Below, piece by piece: positions 32,463 through 42,783 of a DNA stretch of 64,000 nt. Position numbers and translations under genes: made by a program. The DNA is taken from contig NW_006921537.1 of assembly GCF_000340215.1 (NCBI RefSeq), positions 2,589,538 through 2,653,537 of the forward strand, read 5' to 3'. The stretch comes from Pseudocercospora fijiensis CIRAD86 (taxonomy: Eukaryota; Ascomycota; Dothideomycetes; Mycosphaerellales; Mycosphaerellaceae). Each line of letters begins with the position of its first letter. Positions within the stretch are counted from its first letter, which is position 1. The notes below the pieces were generated by a model. The model saw nothing but the letters and a program-made list of their open reading frames with translations, did no database searches and had not been told where the DNA came from.

Positions 32463-35400
32463 TTTATTCTATCGACGAGATAAGCTCCTAAGAAAACAAT
32501 AATAACCCTACCCTAGCGGAGCCGCCTTTGTAGGCCCCCTCTAATGCCGGTACCTACCGAGACCTACCTCTAAACTTTATTCGTAACTACCTCGATACTA
32601 ACTCGGATACCGAGAGGACTACGGCCTCGGGAAGCGATAAGGATACTAGTATAGAAAATAGAGAAGCGGCTTAAGGAGGCACTACCTAGGAAGGCGGTAC
32701 TCGAGAAGTTCCCTAGTAGCTTATCTAGGCAACCGGAGGGCTATCCTATTAACTTCTCTAAGATCTTCTTTAGGCCTTCTCGGACTTGAAGCCGTAGATA
32801 CCCCTCCTAGGGACCGTTAAGAACCCCCTCTTTACTAGAGAAAACGCTACTAACTTTGTTAAAAGGTTTTCTACTATCCTTAAGCGATATTATCTAAGGG
32901 CTAAAACGGCTACTACGGTAAAGCTCCTTGTAGCTAATTGTAAAACTAGTATCCGACCCCGAGTTGCTCGGCTCCTAGGTAGTAAGCCTCTTACGTAGGA
33001 AGCCTTCTTAAAGAAGTTTAAGCGCGAGTTTACTAACTAGGATATCGCGGTTCGGCTAAACTCCCGCGAATACCTTAAATAGCTATATACTAGACAAACG
33101 GCTAAGAGTAATGCCCTTCGCTTTTACTAGGACTTCTATAGCATCGCTAAAGGGATACCGAGGAGGCTTCTTAATAATGTTACGAGGAGCCGTCTGTTTC
33201 TAAAGGGCTTAGGAGGTTCTATACCTACTATTATGCCTCGGATCTACGAAAAATACAGCATCTACCCTTACGATAAGGAATCCTATACCGACTTCGAACA
33301 GATTTATCGTACTAGGTACGACCTAGCTCGTAGCCGATAGGGCTTCTCGCTCCTTACTAGTAACGATAGTAGCTATTTAAAAGAGCTGCGAGAGATAGTT
33401 AAGAAAAGAATACTAAGTATACGCCCTACCCTAGATGTCTAGCGATAGGGGGTAGCCCTTAAGCTAGTTACGGACCCCGGTATCGACGACCTTATTAAGC
33501 AGTTCTAAGACTTAAAACTTTACGTCCTCTCCCGAGACAATTAGAAGGGCCCTACTATAGGTCCGGTTAATACTAATGCCGATTCGTATACCCTATAGCG
33601 CCTCTATCCCTTTTAGAGCGATAATACCCTTACAACTTAGATATATAATAACTAGTTTATATAAGGGCTAACTATCGATGCCTTTGCCTTTTAATCTATC
33701 CCTAGTATAGAGGGTCGCTATTACTATTACGGAGCTAAAGGCTACCTTCGTCTAAACTATAAGCCCTACCGGTATATATAAGACTAAGGGTTCTACTATA
33801 TTCGAGACCGTACGTAGTACTTCGGGCCCCTAGGTATACTATATACTACCCTATTCCGCTTCCGTAATAGTCCTACCCTCCTAAAGCTCGCTATTATACT
33901 TCTTCTCCTCGAGGCCTATTATTAGTAGGAGATTGTCTTCCTACCTAAATTTAGAATAGAGGCCCTTCGAAAGCAATTTAACTACCCTCCTTAGCAACTA
34001 AGGCGGGCTGTAGCTCCTAGTACTATAGCTTAACTAGGCCCTCGAGCCCCGACCCCTCGAGCCCCGGTTCCGATAATTCCGTCTACTCTTCCCTCTCTAC
34101 CTTTAAGGTCTCTAGGAAATCCCTATAGAGGGACCGCCTAGAACGATGCTCGAAACGGCCTACCTGCCCCTACTACTGCCCCTACTACTACTAGGCGAGT
34201 TATACTATACTAGAGGCCCTACGATCTAGGAGTTGTCGAGGAGGCCGACGAAGAACTAGATTTTAGCGATTACGAGGCGGCTATAGTCGTAGATACCCTT
34301 GCCTATACTCGTAGCTAGGACGCTCCGCTTAGGAATAGTCTTCCCGTTACCGCTATCGCCGACACGAATCGAATTCGGAAGGCTACTGCTAAGTAGAGGG
34401 GTGCTATAAAGACTAAGGGCATTTGTAACGTAGTTTAAGGGCTTAGTATTCGCAAGGCAGAGGAGGCAATTCGGAAACAAACCTAGCCTCGAAGAGCTAC
34501 TTAAAGGTCCCCGAGCCTACTACCTCCGAGAGTAAGAACCTAGTCTAAGGAAACGGTTAGCCGTAACCCCCCTACTACTAGCCCTTCTAGTACCTATAGG
34601 CAACCTACGGCTGAATCCTTAAATAGTAACGCTAGCCTACCTAAGGATAGTAATTAGGAAATAGATAACGTACTACCGCCTACCCCGAAGCCTGCCGCTA
34701 AAGAACTATCGAAGGGGGTAAACCCTCCGAGCCGGTAGAGAGCTACGCGGAAAGAGCCTAAGATAACTAATATTATAAAGAATCTTTAGAAACACTATAA
34801 GGACCCCGACTTTTAGGTAAAGAAATTCCTTAGTAGGAACGGTATATAGCTTAGCAATGCTAAGGCCCTCGCCTATATTCCGGAGTATTAAAAGCTCGTT
34901 GCACGCTAGCTAAACGACAACGCGCTTACTATAAGAATTCGGGAGCTAGAAAAGGATAAAACCGATAAGATCCCCTACTAGATTATAGAAATAGCAGGTA
35001 GGGTAGCTACCTTAGCTACTAGGAAAGGTAGACCTAGGCGGCCTAAAGACTACCCTATTCTAGTCCTTACTTCCGCCCGGGAGTTCTTTACTAGCCTTAA
35101 CGAGGAAGAAAGCTACGAGGAATACGAGGCCGCTAACGAAGAGGTTATCCGGGACCCTAATTCGATTAGCCGGAGAAACAGACTTAATTACTATATAGTA
35201 TAGGTTATTTTATCCGGGATAGACGCCCTTCCTAACGAGATGCTCTATATCGACCCTAGCTAGATTCGCCTCTTATTAGTCGACGACAACTTCGCCCTTG
35301 TTCCTAGCCCGTATATTACTATTACTATTAATAGGTGCCTTAAAATCCGCGCTTTTATTAATAAAGGCTCCGAGGGGAATATACTAAACGCGAAGTTCCT

Positions 35401-35758
35401 ATAGCGAGCTAGCCTTGCCCTTTTAAAGGGTCTTATTCTAAATATATAAGGAGCTAGAGGAAGGGCTAAATTTATCGGTATTAGTACTTCCGTTCCTGTT
35501 TCTACCTTCAATGTCGAGTATAAAACCGACTTCCTTATTATACCCCTAGGGGATAACGACCTCCCTATTATTCTTAGTCGCCCGTAGGCTCGTAAGAACC
35601 GCCTTATCGCTCGAAACATAGACGACGGCTCCTAGGAAGGAACTATTTCTACGCGCGGGGGCCGCTCTACTACCTTTACTACCCTTGCTAGCTCTAAGAA
35701 TTGTATCCTACTTAAGGAGCTCCTTAGTCGCAATAATACCTAGTAGTTAAAAAACTAG
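32463..35758 (+). pseudogene. gag: Element B ORF1: Gag and aspartic protease-like region
   Basis: One plus-strand frame of about 1,090 codons with no net frameshift from about 32463 to 35758; only RIP-type stops interrupt it. A Gag-like helical part lies near 32830-33350 (NATNFVKRFSTILKRYYLRA, then REFTNQDIAVRL). A Pro-rich hinge lies near 34000-34200. A protease-like segment lies near 35330-35600 (AFINKGSEGNILNA, then FLIIPLGDNDLPIILSRPQA), where the catalytic D-S/T-G would correspond to NKG. No CCHC knuckle is evident. The frame meets TAG directly after an A AAA AAC heptamer at 35749-35755. Element C has inserted 8 bp past that point. Confidence 0.75.
35749..35755 (+). promoter_or_regulatory. 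Candidate -1 ribosomal frameshift site of element B
   Basis: The heptamer A AAA AAC is in the exact phase of the ORF1 codons (TTA AAA AAC) and is followed at once by TAG. A -1 slip gives AAA AAA CTA and enters the frame that, once element C is removed, runs through the whole of pol. A possible downstream stem pairs TAGCGG near the site with CCGCTA near 42817 (about 36 nt loop in the unsplit sequence). The TAG could itself be RIP-made. Confidence 0.55.
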
Positions 35759-35761
35759 GTA

Positions 35762-35766
35762 GCGGA
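35762..35766. repeat. Left target duplication GCGGA of element C
   Basis: GCGGA precedes the C 5' LTR and follows the 3' LTR at 42779-42783. Removing 35767-42783 rejoins element B. Confidence 0.9.
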
Positions 35767-36075
35767 TATAAGAACCTAAGCAAGTAAAGTCTCCTATTAT
35801 GCCTTAGCAAGCCTATATAACAATTATGTAATGTTATTACGTATATAGCGGTGCTGTCTCGCTAGCGCAAAGCCTACTTAGCGTATACGCGGAAAAGCTC
35901 GGTCGCTCGTATAGATATACTCGGTTACCGGCTCGGCATATATGCTATCCGTACGTAGCCTAGTTAATAGTAAACGCTCTGCCCTATTCTAAGAAAGGCA
36001 CGGTTTAGTTCTACTTTCTACTACGGCGATTAGTAGAGGGTATTCTATACGTTGCTATATACCTATTTTCTTATA
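35767..36075 (+). repeat. Element C 5' LTR (309 bp)
   Basis: It starts TATAAGAACC and ends GGTTCT-complementary TTCTTATA, from a presumed TGTAAGAACC...TTCTTACA. The following bases GTTCTAAACC are the candidate primer-binding region. Confidence 0.9.
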
Positions 36076-36121
36076 GTTCTAAACCGTCTACCCTTCGTAG
36101 CGGCCTATAGAACCCCGAAAG

Positions 36122-37440
36122 ATAAACGCAAGCGATCCGAATGCGCCGAGCGCGGAAAACGCGTAGAATAATGCCCTAGGAGCGCCGATAGTATTAGAAA
36201 ACGACGCGGCGATATAATAAGACGAAGCCGAATATTAGGCGCGCCGAGAAGCGACCCGCCTATAGCTCGAACGATTTCTAGCTAAGTAAGAAGTGCTTAG
36301 GCTAGAAGTATAGGCTTAAGAAGCTAAGCGAGAGAATGCGCGTCTTCGTACCCTTAGGGACGCCGGCGATGCGCTAGCTCCGAGTAGCGGCACTGCCGGC
36401 GAAGGTCCTTTAAGGACCCTATCTCTAGACGAGGACGAGAACGAGGAAGAATTAGCTAACGAGTCGATTTAGAGGCCTAAATCGCAGAGAGCTAAATCTA
36501 TCTCGTATCGACTACCTCTTTCTAGAAGTACGCTAAGCGTAGCTACTATACCTAGTATAAGCTACGTAGTCGCTAGTCTTGCGGCTATTAAGCCTCGCCT
36601 AAAGGAACCTAAGCCCTTTAAAGGCGATACGATTAAGGAGTCGAGGCGATTCCTTCGAGAACTCTCTATTACCTTTGTACTATCCGGAGCTACCTATTAT
36701 ACGGACGAAAGCAAGGTGCTTTATAGTATTATATACCTCGTAGGCGATACGTAGGAGCGATAGTATAATAAAAACAGCCTTAAGGACCTATAGAATTATA
36801 CCTACTAGGACTTTAAAACCTTCTATCGGGACTGCGTCGGGGACCCTATAAACCGTATACTAGACGTAACCCTCGAGTATAAGGCGGTCCGTTAGCGTAA
36901 GGGACAGTTAGTCTAAACTTTAAAGCTTTACCCTTAAGCTCGTAGTACTCGAAGATTAACTTAGCGACTATAGCGAGGAGCATAGGATCCGCTATCTCCT
37001 CGTTAAACTCTAGCCGGCGATTCGTAGCGCGATTATTAAATACTATATAGTACTAACGACGCGTTACAAACTCGTAGAGCTTACGACGCGCATCGAGACC
37101 CCTAATAAGCCGTCTAGCAAACGTAAGGATCGTAACTACGATAAAACCGGAGGTAGTAAAGGCAAGAAGCGTCGATCTAATAGTTATACCCGTAAGTAGC
37201 AGTTAAATCGCGACCGTAGCGTAGGCGGAAAGCATACGAAGGGCGATAACTCGCAAGGTAGATATAATATTAGCAAGGTCGAATATTATAGCTATCGCTA
37301 GAAAGGCTATTATAAGAACGCATACCCTAACCGCTATCTCTAGAAAGACGACAACCCTACGGTACGTAAGGTCGCCGCTAACGCTAAGGAAAAGAAGAAC
37401 GACCCGAAGGCTAAAGGAAAAGATAAGGCATCTCCTAAGA
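36122..37440 (+). pseudogene. gag: Element C gag with zinc knuckle converted to tyrosines
   Basis: Gag polyprotein. The likely start is ATA (from ATG) at 36122 (NASDPNAPSAENA). A Glu/Arg-rich coiled segment follows near 36230-36350. The capsid-like Gag core near 36590-37060 includes KPFKGDTIKESRRFL, then a one-base frame change near 36900-36910, then DYSEEHRIRYLLVKL. A basic stretch precedes the zinc knuckle at 37284-37325, read YYSYRQKGYYKNAY. The four metal-binding positions of CX2CX4HX4C are all Tyr, as expected from TGY and CAY turning to TAY. Lysine-rich sequence follows. The protease is not identifiable with confidence downstream (37440-37970). Confidence 0.8.
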
Positions 37441-37975
37441 GCTAGGGATAGGTACGGAATCTTAACTAAGTAGCTTAGTAGTAGTAGTACCTACGGGACG
37501 CGTACGAGGAGCAATCGTTACGTAAGAAGGGGAAGTGTCCGTCGAATGCTTATTAGATAATGCTACTAATATTAATATAGTATCTTAAGAATTCGTTCTA
37601 CGATACTAGCCTTAGCGGATTGTTAACGCTGTGCTACTTAGTACCGACAGTTTCTAGGGCGACCGAGGATATTACTATAGAGCGTATTATCTACGCTTAC
37701 GGATCGCCGACTCTATAGGCTAAGAACGTATTACTACCGGAGTATTCTATGCTTTCGAAATACCCCTTTCTAATATTATTCTTAGTAGGCCTTAGAGGCG
37801 CGATTAAAAGGTAATCGTCGATAGCTCGACGGATACCTAGACCTATAGGAACGAAACTATAGCGCGTACGATACGCGTACGGGAACTATAGGAATTCTAG
37901 AAGGATATACGTAACGCCCTATACGTATATACGATTAGCGTTCGCTAACTTCGCGATATCGCTAAGGGTTCCTCC

Positions 37976-40900
37976 TTGCTAGAAGAATTTAAAGACTTCG
38001 AAGACGTCTTTACTATAACGCCCGAAGCGCGACGCAAGCTCCCTAAAGACGTAGAGTATACGATCGACCTAATCCCCGGAACGAAGCCGCCTTATAAACC
38101 TCTCTACTATTCTTTAGGAAAAGAGCTTAGCGACCTTCGAAATTACCTAAGCTTAGCCTTAGAGAATAATTAGATCTAGCTTAGTATAAGTAAGGCGAGT
38201 ACGCCGATCCTGTTCGTACTAAAGAAGGATAGCAGTCTAAGACTCTACGTCGATTATAGGGGGCTAAACGAGATTACTATTAAAAATCGTTACCCCCTAC
38301 CTCTTATTAGCGAAACGCTTAATAGGCTTAAGGACGCCGAATAGTATACGTCCTTAGACCTTTAGGATATATATTACCGTATCTGTATTAAGCGAGGCGA
38401 CGAGTAGAAGACTACGTTCCGTATGCGGTACGGGCACTTCGAGTATAAGGTGATACCTTTTAGGCTTACTAATGCTCCTACTACGTTTTAAGGATACATT
38501 AATAGGGCGTTAGCTAGCCTAGTTAATATTTGCTATATCGTCTACCTTAACGATATTCTTATCTATAGCAAAACGCGAGAGGACTACGTACGAGACGTAC
38601 GCGCTGTCCTTACGCGGCTTAGAAAGTTCGCCTTATATTCGAATAGAAAGAAATGTTCCTTCTAGAAGAAAGAAGTCGAATTCCTCGGGTTTATCGTTAG
38701 CACCGAAGGCGTATCGATAGATTAGCGTAGGGTAAACGCTATTACTAAGTAGCCTCGCCTATTAACGCTAAAGGAGGTTTAATCCTTCCTTAGATTCTAC
38801 AACTTCTATCGGAGGTTTATCCTAAATTACTCCCGAATCGTTATACTACTAACCGCCCTATCGAAAGGAGCCGTAAATAGCCGAAAGCTAGGGCAGGTCC
38901 CATAGGGCGAAAGTAAGGAGCAAGCGTTCCGCTAGCTAAAGGCTACCTTTAGCTCGGCCTCGATATTGCGATACTATAATCCTACGAAGCCCCTACGTAT
39001 CGAAACCGATGCCTCTACGTTCGCCTTAGTAGGAATTATATTATAATAGAGCGAAGATAGGAATTAGTATCCTATTGCCTTCTAGTTACGAAAAATAGTC
39101 CTAGCCGAGACGAATTATAAGACCTATAACTAGGAGCTCCTAGCGGTTATCGAGTCCTTTAAACATTAGCGCCCGTACCTCGATAGCGCCTAGTATACGA
39201 TCCGCGTAGTTGTCGACTACGCTAATCTTAAGGGCTTTATAAAGATAAAGCAGCTCGTCGGAAGGCAGGTAAGATAGGCGACCTTCCTTATACCTTTTAA
39301 CTTTACTATTAAACATCGGGCTAGTAAACGAAATCTAGCCGATATACCTTCGCGACGTAGCGACTACGAAAGCGAGTCGTAGGCGGCGAACAACCTTCTT
39401 CCTATATTATAGTCGAAACTAGCTCTATAGTTAAATCTACCCGAGGATATCGAGCCGATTATAAAACGTATCTCTATTATATATATAGGGATGCGAGACG
39501 CTAGTATAGCGCTAGCGGAACGCAAGAGTTTTATTAGCAGTCCCGCAAGAGTAGCGGCTACTATCGTTAGGAATAATAGGCCCTACTACGAGACGCCTAA
39601 TATAATCCTTAGTTTCGTACGCACTTTGTAATAGCTAGAGCAAGCGAGAGGAAGAGGGCTTAGGAGGCTTATACGAGACAAGCTTACCGTCGGGTAGCTT
39701 AGCCTCGTTAAGTAGTTCTAACCTCCCGCCTAGCTATTCTCGTCGTAGTAACCTTATTTACTACGGCGATACGCTATATATCCCTAAGGACTACGTATTG
39801 CGTACGTAGCTAATACGTATATACTACGACGACCCTTTAGCTAGATACTTTAGTATAGCTAAGACTATAGACCTAATACGCCGAAAGTACTTCTAGCCGA
39901 AGATAGCCGAGGATATTACGGCCTATATCCGCACCTATAGAATTTGTTAACAGTCGAAGGCGAAGCGCTATCGCCTATATAGCGAGCTCGCTACTCTACC
40001 TATACCGACCCGACCTTAGCAAGAATTAACGATAGACTTTATTACCGATCTCCCGCCGAGCAAGCTCGGTGCCTACGTATATACTACGATCCTCGTAATA
40101 GTCGACCGCTATACGAAGATAAGCCTCTTTATCCTAACGACGAAGAAGTGTATAGTAGTAGAACTCGCGGATATCCTTTAAAGGGAGGTAATTAGGCGTT
40201 TTAGAGTGCTATTAGGCATTGTTAGCGATCGTAGATCGCTTTTTATTAGCTAGTTTTAGAGCGACTTCTACTTCGAAGCGTATATAAAGCGTAGGCTTAG
40301 TATAGCCTTCTATCCTTAGACTAACGGGTAAACCGAACGCGCGAACTAGACCCTCGAGCAATACCTGCGATACTATTACTCCGAGAACTAGGATAATTAG
40401 GCCAAATTGTTGCCTTAGGCGGAGTTTGCCTATAACAATAGCGTTTATCCTACGTTGCGTATAAGCCCCTTTAGGATGCTCTACGGCTTCGATCCTAATT
40501 TAATACTAAGCGTAAATAAGCTACTAGCTCGGGACGAGCTAACTAAGGGAAGGGCACTAGTAGCTATCGACGCTACGGAGCGACTACGACAAGCATATAA
40601 AACGCTTACGGAACGCTAGTAGAAAGCAGTAGAATACTAGGCTAAGCAATACAATACATACTATACTGCTAAGACATATAGTATAGGTAACTTAGTCTTA
40701 CTATCGATAAAGAATATTAGCTTAGATATCCTAAAGAAGAAACTTAGCCCGAAGTATATAGGGCCTTTTCGTATTATCGACGTAGTCGGAGCGTAGGCGT
40801 ACCGCCTAGCACTATCGTTAAGCACGAAGATCTATAATGTTTTCTATGTTTCCCTCCTCGAGCCTTAGTATAGGCGCGATAGCGAGGAGTATAAGATAAG

Positions 40901-41095
40901 CATGCCCGTCGCTAAAGGTAACGAGTAGCAGGTAGAAACAATCGTAGCAAAGAAGATAAAGAAGCGGAAGGCGTACTACCTTATTAAATAGCGAGGGTAG
41001 CCTAAAGAATATAACACTTAGGAGCTAGCTATTTATATTAAAGATTCTATAGCGTTAGACGAGTTCGAAGCTTAAGCGAAGCGTAAGCGCAGGTA
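37976..41095 (+). pseudogene. pol: Element C pol: RT, RNase H, integrase, chromodomain
   Basis: Pol polyprotein on the plus strand. It starts with the RT leader EEFKDFEDVFTITPEARRKL (65 codons with no stop). The RT core has [20 protein letters not shown] near 38240 and a catalytic VYLNDILIY near 38545-38570, with the first Asp of YxDD changed to Asn. RNase H lies near 38990-39350 (LRIETDASTFALVGII, then NQELLAVIESFKHQRPYLDSA). The integrase lies near 39740-40520 with the CQ motif at the HHCC end, ELTIDFITDLPPSKLG and IVDRYTKI, and the third catalytic region YPQTNGQTERANQTLE-like. A chromodomain-like tail lies near 40925-41065 (VETIVAKKIKKRKAYYLIK). Confidence 0.85.
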
Positions 41096-41229
41096 GTAAT
41101 TAAAACAAAAGAAAATAAAACTTAAGAAAAATAGTAGATACGTGCTCGTTTCGCTACTAAAAAAGGCCTATTAGCCTAGTATATATAAAGAAGGCGCCGC
41201 GTAGGCGCGCCGACGGCGGACCGCCTACC

Positions 41230-42046
41230 CTACTTATCCTTAGACTCCTTATCCTCCTCGTCCTCTGCTTCGATGCCTATAGCGGTATCGATAGTAGCGA
41301 CGGCGTTAGCGCCGACGCGCTAAGCGAGGTTCTAGTACAGTTAGTATACGAAGCGTAGGTAAGACGAGGCTATAGGAAAAACTATATCTAACGACCGATC
41401 TCTACTAATCTAGCTAAGTTAGTACCGATGTTCTTAAGGGTACCTAATAGGTTAACGTCCGTAAGGGACCCGCCGGCGGCCCCCTTGCGGGCTAGGGCTT
41501 TACCGCCTAGGGTTACCTTATTCTTATTAATATAGAAAGCGTCGAGCGTAGATAGGATAACTAATAACGAGGTTAGTATACGAAGCGCAAGCGGAGCGTA
41601 TAAGAAACCTACGTACGACGACGGCGTCTAGATTAGCCTAGAGTGCCTCTAAGGCCTCGTTAGACTCCTCGACGGAGTCGTAGCCGTCTAGGTCGTATAG
41701 GTCGCGCGTAGAGCGTACGGCGCGGATGCGGGCTAGCAGCGATACTAGCGCGCGTACCGTAATAGGAGTACAGGTATAATAGCTGCCGCGGTAGCGATTA
41801 TAGTTGCGCTTAGTAGCAGGGTCTATATTGCCGCCTACGTAGAGCTTAGATAGGTTATCTAAAGCGAGTTAGTTGCGAAGCGCGTACGCGTAGCAAGGGG
41901 CGAGAAAACGTACCGTTAGCCGTTATATGCCTAAAGTAACGAGTATAGCCCTCTAGGACTTTTAGTAGGCGCTAGGTAGGCGTAGTAGGTATCGAGGGCG
42001 GTACGCCTACGGCGCGCTTACCTAAGGTACGCGAAGGAGTAGCTAT
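41230..42046 (-). pseudogene. Antisense spliced accessory gene of element C
   Basis: A separate gene opposite to pol, wholly inside the LTRs. The start is ATA (from ATG) at 42044-42046 with A at -3; it reads MATPSRTLGKRAVGVPPSIP. Intron 1 (41859-41913, 55 nt) has a GTACGT donor, an ACTAAC branch site and a TTTAG acceptor. Removing it fuses HITAN to DNLSKLYVGGNIDPATK in frame. A second candidate intron (41561-41616, 56 nt) again has GTACGT, ACTAAC and ATTAG, and leads to the exon read TLDAFYINKNKVTLGGKALA. A third acceptor (CTAG after ACTAAC) at 41332 precedes the last exon, NLA-x-RVGANAVATIDTAIG, ending in an acidic tail (EAEDEEDKESKDK) and TAG at 41230-41232. The phase at intron 2 is off by one, so an indel or another donor is needed. 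About 210 residues; no recognised domain. Stops inside are few. Confidence 0.65.
41859..41913 (-). other. Intron 1 of the antisense gene
   Basis: 55 nt with GTACGT at the 5' end, ACTAAC 14 nt before the 3' end, and TTTAG. Size and signals are typical of filamentous fungi. Its removal restores the reading frame (G from one exon plus AT from the next gives Asp). Confidence 0.65.
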
Positions 42047-42469
42047 ACTAGTAATGTTTTTTTTAGATAGATAATTAAAGAAGAAAAACTTTTAAGTAAT
42101 ACTAGGGGGGCGTAAGATACGAGTAGGCGAGGGGTAGGCGGGGGGTATTCGGAGCGCTTAGAAAAAGAAGAAGTTTTTAAGCGGGCTTCGAATGCTTTAA
42201 ATACTCGCCTCGCTTTCGGATAGCTTGCATTCTCGCGTAGCTACCGCGTTCTTAGAAATTTAGGCAACCTCTAGTTAGTACTAGAAGTAGCCGCGCTTTA
42301 AATCTACAAATAAACAAGTAACTACGAGGCAAATTATAACGCGCTTAGCAACTATAGCCTAGCGATAGGTACGCATAAGACGCGCAAGTGTAGCGCAGAG
42401 TGTAAGAAATAGTATAATTTACTATATTGCCCTATAGCTAGGATAGCTATACTAGGGGAAGGAGATAAT

Positions 42470-42778
42470 TATAAGAACCTAAGCAAGTAAAGTCTCCTAT
42501 TATACCTTAGCAAGCCTATATAATAATTATATAATATTATTACGTATATAGCGGTGCTGTCTCGCTAGCGCAAAGCCTGCTTAGCGTATACGCGGAAAAG
42601 CTTAGTCGCTCGTACGGACATACTCGGTTACCGGCTCGGTATATATACTATCCGTACGTAGCCTAGTTAATAGTAAACGCTCTGCCCTATTCTAAGAAAG
42701 GCACGGTTTAGTTCTACTTTCTACTACGGCGATTAGTAGAGGGTGTTCTATACGTTGCTATATACCTATTTTCTTATA
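42470..42778 (+). repeat. Element C 3' LTR (309 bp)
   Basis: It starts TATAAGAACC, ends TTCTTATA and is followed by GCGGA (42779-42783). A purine-rich tract (GGGGAAGGAGATAA) lies just upstream. Confidence 0.9.
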
Positions 42779-42783
42779 GCGGA

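Larger units (their letters stand above)
35767..42778 (+). mobile_element. Element C: 7.0-kb chromovirus with an antisense accessory gene
   Basis: A complete Ty3/gypsy element of 7,012 bp with two 309-bp LTRs, gag, pol ending in a chromodomain, and between pol and the 3' LTR a separate gene on the opposite strand. It is inserted in element B with a GCGGA duplication, so it is the youngest insertion in this chain. Its LTRs are nearly identical by eye. Confidence 0.9.

Noticed and set aside
35260..35619. 119-codon open frame on the minus strand
   Set aside because: It lies opposite the protease-like part of element B ORF1, which belongs to a 3.3-kb collinear frame. The minus frame has low-complexity, basic composition and no start context.
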